Positions 57,047 through 64,000 of a DNA stretch of 64,000 nucleotides are shown piece by piece. The DNA is from Lumbricus rubellus. Lineage: Eukaryota > Annelida > Clitellata > Crassiclitellata > Lumbricidae. Made by a program: the position numbers and the translations under genes. Each line of letters starts with the position of its first letter. The first letter of the stretch is position 1. The stretch is from positions 24,931,814-24,995,813 of the forward strand of contig OX243824.1 in NCBI GenBank assembly GCA_945859605.1. Direction: 5' to 3'. The notes beneath the pieces were generated by a model. It had not been told where the DNA came from. It saw only the letters and a program-made list of their open reading frames with translations, and ran no database searches.

Positions 57047-57476
57047 CTATCTGAAGCCAATGATGAATCCGGTGATGTCCGCAAACTGATCAGTCTGGAG
57101 GAGGCAACCGCATCCTCCCCAGAGCGTCTCCCCAAAGAAGAAGAACTCTGAAGGAATCACGCGACCAGATGGAATTGGTAGAAGGCTGCCGAACAGGAGG
57201 TCGCAGAATTCACTACGATACACAGACTCTGAGGTCAACGGCTGCTGTTCTTCAAAATTCGAAAATAGCGCGAAATGGCTGTGGCGCCAGGCACCGCAGT
57301 TTTTAAATTTGAGCACCTTCCCATTTGACGTTAAGCCTATCGTGCTGTTTGGGGAGTAATTAGTGAGAGGCACAAAGCCGAAGAAGAGGAACGGTGGCTT
57401 GAGAAAATTGTCTTCTATGTTGAGTGGTGGACTGAACCCAGCGTTACTGTTTAGTCTCACTGTCAAAGGAATCGTT
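57047..57476 (-). CDS. Orphan terminal exon, uncharacterised protein
   Basis: On the minus strand an acceptor TTGCATTTGTAG ends at 57,477 and is followed by about 140 open codons to a TAG at 57,047. The sequence is not low-complexity: IEDNFLKPPFLFFGFVPLTN, NCGAWRHSHFALFSNFEE, YRSEFCDLLFGSLLPIPSGR and ETLWGGCGCLLQTDQFADIT. Base composition and codon use look coding, and balanced Cys/Trp/Phe content suggests a folded domain. No ATG fits an independent start. Upstream in frame a stop appears about ten codons beyond the acceptor, so it should be the last exon of a spliced gene. I do not recognise the family and found no sister exon in the window. Confidence 0.4.
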
Positions 57477-57479
57477 CTA

Positions 57480-58250
57480 CAAATGCAATAAATCGGTGAC
57501 TGTTAGGCCTAATTACTAATTATTGCATGCCATTCCATTAACTATAGCATATAATCTATGAGAAAATTGAAGCAACACGCATGGTATAAGCGGAATAAGC
57601 CGCAATATTCATGTGATAAATGATGACCATACCTTAATTGGTTAAGCCGGTACACAATCAACCAATTAATCAATCAATTTATAAACAAAGCAGAATTACC
57701 AGGAAACAAACATTAAAGGTCAGACTAAATACTGGATCCTGATGTGGCGCAATCAGTCTACTTGACCTCTGCAAACCTGACACCGATTTTTCATTCGGCT
57801 ATTGATTCAAGCTTCTTCTGGTTAGACCTGCATGTATATGTCCTATACTTCTATATTTTAGTTGTATAGCCTAATAGTAGGCTATTGTCTAAACTTCTTA
57901 AAGCACCACTCGAAAGTCAATCCCAGTCACCATGTAGCTTATTCATCGAGTCAAAGGGCTGTTCAAACAGTGGTCAGAAATAGTTTCTTGTCCGATTTTC
58001 AGAAGGGCGGAGGGGTGGAATACAGGTATGCTAAGGTGGGTGTCATTTAGCATTGGATGGTGAAAGATCCGAGGATCAGATGAACCCAATGGTCATGGCT
58101 ATAGTTTTTAACAAGAGCTTGAAAAAGTCAGGGTGGAAAATTAAATGCATTATGCGTTTTATGGAGGTTTCTATACGTAGATTTCTTAGTTTCACTTAAT
58201 TTAGGTATCATCAGTATAATCAATTCTCTAACACGAAGAAACGTAGTAGG
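57480..58250. other. No gene recognised
   Basis: Possible intron or intergenic DNA upstream of the orphan exon. There are no motifs. Confidence 0.35.
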
Positions 58251-58879
58251 TGTAGTGAAAGATAGGGCAGTCGGCGATGATGATTATTATTGTATTATTG
58301 TATAACTATGTACTGTTTTTATAACTAATTTAGATTAACAGTAGGCCTAATCATAGGCTTAGATCGTTTTGTGAACACTAATTAATAGTCATTACCGACT
58401 AACTAGAGAAAGAGGGTGGGAGATGGAGACAGGGAGAGAGAGAGAGACAGAGATATGCAATGGGCGGGCAATGGGCGAACGCAGCAGCGTGCCCAGGGTA
58501 CAGAGGGGGATGATTGACAGGTGAAAGGAAAGGGGTTAAAAAGGGACGCGACAGGAAAGCGGGATCATTCGCGAGGGATCATCGGCCAGCGAAGATTCGC
58601 CGGAGATTCGCGAAGGGATCGTTCGCCGACGACAGGCCTGCAAGCGACCCGGAGAGCTACATGTACATTGTAGGGTAGCATCTCTTAAACGGGGGACTTG
58701 GCAAGACAGAGCCTAGAGCGAAGGGCGAGATCGATAATAGTTTATGACAAGTGTATCGCTAGTTAGCTTGTAAATACAGTGTACATACGTCGAAATCAAT
58801 AAGCTTACAAGAAAGATTCAAAACTGTGTCGGATTCTCTGTGTGATCGAACGATAACCCACGTGCCGAGAGGAGCTACA
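58251..58879 (+). repeat. Candidate 5' LTR of the Gmr1-like element
   Basis: The borders TGTAG...CTACA are complementary and the interior has a GA-rich tract (58,436-58,452) and AATCAATAAGC near 58,794, which could serve as polyadenylation signal. No convincing TGG primer-binding site follows directly. Confidence 0.25.
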
Positions 58880-59088
58880 AGACCCCCGAAGACTTAGCCG
58901 CTACTCTTATCACCGCTAGCCACCAAGACTGGAAGACCACTAAACATCTTCTCTTCCAGTACATTGTGTCAGCAAAGGGCTTCGAGCTTCGAGATCTGGG
59001 CAGTTGTACAACGCTGCCGATCTTAGCCGAATTGATCGCACAGAGTCATCGACACGAGTGGAGGAAGACGAAACAGGAAATCGATCGG

Positions 59089-59208
59089 ACGCTCACCGGA
59101 ACAAGGAGTCGGACGTTCACCTGAGCAAGGATTCAGACGTTCACCGGAACAAGGATTCGGACGTTCACCGGAACAAGGATTCGGACGAACGCTGGAAGAA
59201 GGAGTTGG
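59089..59208 (+). repeat. 24-bp tandem repeat, 5 units, in the element leader
   Basis: GACGTTCACCGGAACAAGGA plus TTCG repeats five times with changes. The plus frame 59,004-59,228 reads it as (SDVHRNKD)n and ends at a stop. The minus frame is also open. It lies between the candidate LTR and gag, probably untranslated leader or a short upstream frame. Confidence 0.75.
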
Positions 59209-59704
59209 ACGATCAAGACATCGAGTGACGCAGGACAATTTGGAGCTCGGAGAGATCTTTCCAGAGGGTGCAGAGAAGTCGAACAGAGCTAGCGACACAA
59301 CCAAAACACCTGGAGCTGTAGAAGCATCTGGTGAGCAGGATCCATTTTGTTTGACTGCTCATAATCATTTGGTGTTGCTAATGATTGGTGTCTGAATGGT
59401 GTTTGTCGGAGAATTGTTTTGTATTGCAAAGACAGTAATTGATTAATTGGAGAATGTGGTTCGAAAGCACAATTTGTGCTAAATGATGATTGTTGCGAAG
59501 CGGAGTCTGCATGCGAATTAACTGTTGAACTTGTTGTATCAGTCATTGATGAATGAAAAGGGTGATTGACAACAACCTGTTTTGTGAGAAAGACTGCTTT
59601 TGAGTCTATTGTGTTTTGTGTAGTAACCTTGTGTTTCGAAGGTTGATCGAACTTCGTGTGTTTTTAAACTTGTTTTTATTCTTGTTTTGGTTCTTCTGCT
59701 TATA

Positions 59705-60253
59705 ATGTTCGAGAAAATGAAGAAAGCAGAGTTGCAAGAGCAGTGCAGGCAGAGAGGCATTGACTGCGAAGGCCTAGATAAAAAGGCGATGATTCAAAGG
59801 TTGAAGGACAATGAGGATGCGTCAGGTGGTTACGATGGATTGGATGAATATGAGGATGCAGACCAGGCTAGTGTAGCCGTAAGCGAAAGCCAGATGAGGC
59901 TAGAACTTGTTCAGGCAGAAGAAAAGCGCTCTCTAGCCGAGAAGCAGAGAATGGAAGCGGAATTGGCTCTCTTGCGTGAGAAAGCGAACTTGGGTTTGCT
60001 GCAGCCAAATCCGTCAGTTGCTGTTGGTGACCCCGTTGGTCCTTCGACATATTCTAAGCTGCCAAACATGCATGAAGGCGAGGATGTAGTGTCGTATTTC
60101 CATTCTTTCGAGAAAATTGCCATTCTGCAGGGAATCGAGGAAAACAAGTGGGCGAAGCTACTTCCGTCTTTACTTAACTCGACAATGAGGTTGCATTATA
60201 ACAGGCTCTCTTTTGATACGTGTTCCAACTACAGAGAGATGCGTGCAGAATGA
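59705..60253 (+). CDS. Gag, N-terminal part (Gmr1-like element)
   Basis: Starts at the ATG at 59,705. Residues ~1-40 (KKAELQEQCRQRGIDCEGLD then KKAMIQRLK) have the spacing of a SAP-like helix-extended-loop-helix, a nucleic-acid-binding motif. Residues ~65-100 form a charged coiled-coil-like helix (AEEKRSLAEKQRMEAELALL). The capsid-like region starts at about VVSYFHSFEKIAIL and is cut by a stop at 60,251, while its continuation is open in the -1 frame. Since the break falls inside the capsid domain it is more likely a one-base loss near 60,247 than programmed frameshifting. Confidence 0.7.
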   Translation: MFEKMKKAELQEQCRQRGIDCEGLDKKAMIQRLKDNEDASGGYDGLDEYEDADQASVAVSESQMRLELVQAEEKRSLAEKQRMEAELALLREKANLGLLQPNPSVAVGDPVGPSTYSKLPNMHEGEDVVSYFHSFEKIAILQGIEENKWAKLLPSLLNSTMRLHYNRLSFDTCSNYREMRAE

Positions 60254-61293
60254 ATGCCAAATATTATTTGGATAAGTTTAAAAACTTGCATCGTGCAGGA
60301 AAGCAGAGTTATATGCAATTTTTGGGTCACTTGAACGATGTGTTTGATTATTATCTTGAATGTAAAGAGATAACTGACTTTGAGTCATTGAAGGATGACA
60401 TTATTATGGAGAGATTACGAGAATCCCTTCCCAGTGATTGCCGGTTTTTTATCGAGGCGAGAAAGCCTACGAAGGCTGCTCAAGTGGCTGAATTTGCTGA
60501 TTTGCATTTCGAATGCACTTTGGAAGGTAGAAAATCAAGCCACGGTGATCAGAAACAGAATAACAAGTTCAGAACGCTCAATTCTGATCAGAAGGCAAAC
60601 CCTTGGGAGAGGAGGCCCGCTGGCATGGACAAAGAGTCGTTTGCAGATTGCACCAGTGATAAGCGGCGGGATACGAATGCAAGACCAATGCATTCAGGGT
60701 TTGGAAATCGAGCAGATAACGGGACTGAAGCCCATAATCGTAATCACAACAAGCCCTGGTCACAAAGACAAGGCCACGCACATGTTAGGTTCGTAAAACC
60801 TGGTTCGAATCTAGGGAGAGTTGTAGATTATCAGAAACGATTTATTGTGCCATTGTTCGTGAATAATTATCCCGTTGATGCGCTTAGAGACACAGGAGCG
60901 CAGGTCACGTTGGTTAATTCTGATCTTGTGAGAGGTAACTCGTCTGCCATGAGAGATCCCATTACCGTGCAATGTGCTTTTGGACTTTTAAAATGCATTT
61001 CGACTTGTGAACTTGAAATAAGGTCCCCACAATTTGGCACGGATCGCACTGTAAGGATCAAAGCAGGGGTGGTGAATGACTTGCAGGTAGGCATGCTTAT
61101 CGGTCACGATGTCTTTGTAAATAACACTGACCTAATTGATCCCGTTAGTTCCTGCAATGATCATAGGTCTAACGACATTCCCCAGGCTTATGTAGCCACT
61201 AGGAAGAGGGACTATGGGTTCATCAATCGACAAGGCACCGGGGCCATAAAACCCTCTAAAGCGCTGGAAACAGACAACGGGGGCCCTGTGTGA
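60220..61293 (+). CDS. Gag C-terminal part and aspartic protease
   Basis: Continues the capsid-like domain (KYYLDKFKNLHRAGKQSYMQ, FESLKDDIIMERLRESLPSD) in the frame -1 to the preceding gag part. A basic, Asn/Arg-rich linker without a CCHC knuckle follows (about 60,530-60,780). The protease has its catalytic DTGA at about 60,889-60,900 (ALRDTGAQVTLVNS) and a flap-side stretch ending VGMLIGHDV. The frame ends at 61,293. Pol is open in the -1 frame from 61,260, giving a 34-nt overlap with a G5 run at about 61,278-61,283 where a -1 shift could occur. Confidence 0.7.
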   Translation: MFQLQRDACRMNAKYYLDKFKNLHRAGKQSYMQFLGHLNDVFDYYLECKEITDFESLKDDIIMERLRESLPSDCRFFIEARKPTKAAQVAEFADLHFECTLEGRKSSHGDQKQNNKFRTLNSDQKANPWERRPAGMDKESFADCTSDKRRDTNARPMHSGFGNRADNGTEAHNRNHNKPWSQRQGHAHVRFVKPGSNLGRVVDYQKRFIVPLFVNNYPVDALRDTGAQVTLVNSDLVRGNSSAMRDPITVQCAFGLLKCISTCELEIRSPQFGTDRTVRIKAGVVNDLQVGMLIGHDVFVNNTDLIDPVSSCNDHRSNDIPQAYVATRKRDYGFINRQGTGAIKPSKALETDNGGPV

Positions 61294-64000
61294 ACGATGG
61301 AACGGGAGACGGTAGGGCGACCGCCCACTTCCGATCAATTAACGACTGCTCTGGTCAGTCACTCCAAACGCCGTCAATCTGCAACAGATGCCCTGTGGAC
61401 GGAGATACCACCAACAAAGATGATCAAGATCAACCCGACGACTCGAATAACAGATGCTACGATGAAAAGGCAGTGGAGGAGTCGGAAGCCGTTATATCTA
61501 ACGACGTGGCGGCGCCGGCGAAACATAAAGACGAAGAGGAGGAGTCGGTTCTTCCCGCAGCGACTCAAGCGTGCACGTCAGCAGGTCATAAATCTCCGAC
61601 GGACGGACCAAGAGCCGAGGAATATGTCTCTGATCGTTCACAGACCGAAAGCAGAAGCACTTTGATGACCGCCGAATCCGATAACTTCAAGATAGCACAG
61701 CATGAAGATCCTACGCTGTCCGAATCGTGGAGAAAAGCGAGGGAGGGAGACAGCTATTATTTAATTGAAAACGACTTCCTGTTTAGGAGAGGAAAACCGA
61801 GCCAAGCAGGGGGCGAAGGAGAAGGCGGACGGAAGCAATTGATGTTACCGACAGCGTACAGATCAAAGGTCTTACAGATGGCACATGATTCCGCGTGGGG
61901 AGGGCATCGAGGCATCTCTGCGACAGCAGCGCGAATCAGCAAGGCGTTCACGTGGCCTTCTGTGACCACTGACATTCAAGCTTATGTGAGGTCATGTTCA
62001 GAGTGCCAATACACGGCTGGCATAAAGAAGGCTGATAGAGCTCCTTTAATCGAGGTTCCAATAATTGAAACACCGTTCGAAACCATCGTAATCGATGTAA
62101 TGGGGCCATTGTCCATAAAGTCACCTTCGGGCAAACGATTTGTTTTAATCATCGTCGAACAGACTACCCATTGGATGGAGTTCATACCTCTTTCTAACGC
62201 GACTGCTAAAAGCATTGCAAAGGCCCTTGTTGAGACTTTTGCTCGCACAGGTATCCCAAAATTTATCAAATCCGACAACGCCTCACACTTCAAGAACCAG
62301 CTTGTACGAGGCCTAGAAGACTTGCTGGGAATTTCACCAGTCTTTTCGACGGTTGACCATCACCAATCGGCAGGAAGTGCCGAGCGGATGATTAGAGTCT
62401 TGAGAGAAATGATGAGAAAAGTCATAGACGATGATCCGCGTTCATGGGAGCAGGCTCTTCCATTTCTGGCTTTCAGCTGCAGACAAATACCATCCACTGT
62501 CACTGGCTCCTCTCCTTTCGAATTGTTATATTCACATGACGTCAGAGGTCCATTGCAGGTCGTACAAGACTCATGGACAGGTAAGCTACACACTGCCTCC
62601 AACAAGAGAAGCGTAGTAGACTACTTGACAATGACGCAAAATCATATGAGAAAATGCTTAGAGTTAGCCACAGAGAACGCGAAGAAGGCTCGTCAGACAG
62701 AAAAGACTTATTACGACAAGAAGTCTTCAAACAGAACACTGGAAATAGGCCAAGAGGTGCTGCTACTTAGACACTCTACAGAAGACAAGCTGCTTGCTAG
62801 ATGGGACGGGCCTTTCGTAATTACCAGAAAACTATCTGCGGTCAATTACGAGATAATGACAGAAAAAGGGCCTAAGATATACCACATTAATATTCTGCGA
62901 TTGTGGCATGCAAGGGCGTCGGATCCACACATCCCGCGAGTCAACGTAATTCTCACAGCCGAGCCATACGAAGACGACTTCGAGAGGCTTGGGTACATAG
63001 ACGATGAAGAAGAAGAAGAGGGCTCCGAAGAAGTAAACGTGTGTGATGAAAATTCATCTGAAGAGCAAAAACAGCAGCTGCAAATTCTAGTACGTGAATT
63101 TAGTGATCGCTTCACAGGAAAGTTAGGACGGACCACGTTGATCAAGCATTCGATCCATTTAAACACCGATAAACCAATTGCACCGCGATACTACAAAATT
63201 CCAGACAGTTTGCGCGAGCAGGTAAACGAGCAACTGCAACAGATGATTAATGATCAGATTATCGAGCCTTCAGAGTCACCATATGCATCTCCCATCGTCT
63301 GCGTAAGAAAGAAGGATCAATCAGTTCGCATATGTGCAGATCTGAGAGGGGTAAACGCCATCAGTGTTTCGGATGAATACCCAGCAAGTGACATGAGAGG
63401 GATTTTGGATCGGGCTGCTGGAGCCAAGTTCATAACGGGTCTAGATCTACAACAAGCGTTTTTCCAAGTGGAGCTTGATCAGAAGAGTCGACCATACACA
63501 GCGTTCAGGACGCCTTTCGGCTTGTATCAGTACACAGTTATGCCAAACGGAGCTAAGAATTTCAGTAAATGTTTTCAGCGACTGGCTGACAAAATTCTGA
63601 AGGGCGCTGAGAGTTATGCTGCCGCACACGTCGATGATTTTATAATATTTTCCACCACATGGGAGCAGCACTTACTCCACATCCGAGACGTTTTGACGAG
63701 GCTAAGAAATGCAAACCTGACCGTAAAATTAAAAAAATGTCAGTTTGCACGCAAAACAATCAAGATTCTCGGTCACGTGATTGAGGATGGCTGTGTCAAA
63801 CCTGACCCCGAAAAAGTGAATGCAATTTCGAACTACCCACTCCCAAAGACCAAGCGGCAAGTCAGGGCATTTTTGGGTATGGGAAACTTTTACAATAGGT
63901 TCATAAACAACTACGGCACCAAAGCAGCGCCCCTCACCGAACTATTGAGGAAGGACAAACCGGACAAAGTAAAATGGACGGACACGGAAGAAAATGCATT
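61260..64000 (+). CDS. Pol: integrase then reverse transcriptase (incomplete)
   Basis: An open frame of 913 codons with no stop to the window end. There is a serine/glutamate-rich linker to about 61,740. Integrase: HHCC zinc finger (AHDSAWGGHRG ... SCSECQ, about 61,880-62,005) and the DDE core with D in IVIDVMGPL, D in KSDNASHF and E in GSAERMIRV, the last pair 35 residues apart. A GPF/Y-like RWDGPFVITRKLSAVNYEI (about 62,800-62,860) follows. An acidic linker leads to RT from about 63,170: PYASPIVCVRKKDQSVRICA, LDLQQAFFQVELD, TPFGLYQYTVMPNGAKN, and HVDDFIIFS as the catalytic motif (Y of YxDD replaced by H). It ends at the start of the RNase H linker. Confidence 0.85.

Larger units (their letters stand above)
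58251..64000 (+). mobile_element. Gmr1-like Ty3/gypsy LTR retrotransposon (right end beyond the window)
   Basis: The plus-strand order is gag, protease, integrase, reverse transcriptase. Integrase before RT is the copia-like order that defines the Gmr1 group of gypsy elements reported from deuterostomes. The candidate 5' LTR is 58,251-58,879 (starts TGTAGTGAAAG, ends GAGCTACA), an inference that cannot be tested because the 3' LTR lies outside. Gag has one frame break, and pol is open to the window end, so the copy is fairly young. Confidence 0.85.

Overview
The window is transposon-dense animal (eukaryotic) nuclear DNA. It holds no operons, no bacterial-type gene packing and no CRISPR. Three things point to a deuterostome marine invertebrate, probably an echinoderm or close relative. 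First, a Ty3/gypsy element at the right edge has integrase upstream of reverse transcriptase (Gmr1-like order, described from deuterostomes). Second, there are many CR1-like non-LTR, hAT and mariner remnants of the kind common in such genomes. Third, the palindrome TAGGCCTA recurs throughout. The species is not determinable by eye. Almost everything supportable is mobile DNA. Only three host-gene traces are visible: a duplicated methyltransferase-like exon (2.5-4.1 kb), a single-exon type II membrane glycosyltransferase carrying two compensating one-base indels (5.4-6.5 kb), and an orphan terminal exon (57.0-57.5 kb).

Layout. 1-2.5 kb and 8.5-10.6 kb: an unclassified dispersed repeat family, one copy of which contains a 109-bp-arm inverted repeat. 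2.5-4.1 kb: ~735-bp tandem duplication. 5.4-6.5 kb: glycosyltransferase. 10.9-18.9 kb: remnants, a 43-bp minisatellite, and an 826-bp hAT-type MITE inside a ~180-bp tandem array. 18.9-22.3 kb: CR1-like elements broken by a hAT deletion derivative (8-bp TSD) and an antisense non-LTR fragment. 23-31.3 kb: a 202-bp foldback, mariner-like and hAT remnants, and a mariner-type element with doubled ends. 31.7-42.7 kb: an 11-kb giant inverted repeat (arms ~4 kb, spacer 58 bp, possible 6-bp TSD). Its arms carry a 117-bp minisatellite, and one arm was hit by a 2.9-kb hAT transposon with BED and hATC domains. 43.1-44.2 kb: CR1-like copy with internal deletion.

44.3-56.5 kb is a four-level nest in which every junction can be read from the sequence. 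A non-autonomous hAT (TSD ACTGCAAT) contains a C-rich, minisatellite-bearing TIR element (TSD GCGCGCAGC). That element contains a gag-only LTR retrotransposon (TSD ATAC), whose 5' LTR contains a hAT-type MITE (TSD ATCTCAAT). The LTR element has no pol. Its 987-codon gag ORF starts 196 codons inside the LTR and reads straight through the LTR end and primer-binding region, which is the most unusual item here.

58.3-64 kb is the Gmr1-like element: SAP-like/coiled-coil gag, protease, integrase, then reverse transcriptase, cut off by the window end. There is no sign that the elements cooperate, but the gag-only element must borrow pol from some autonomous partner.
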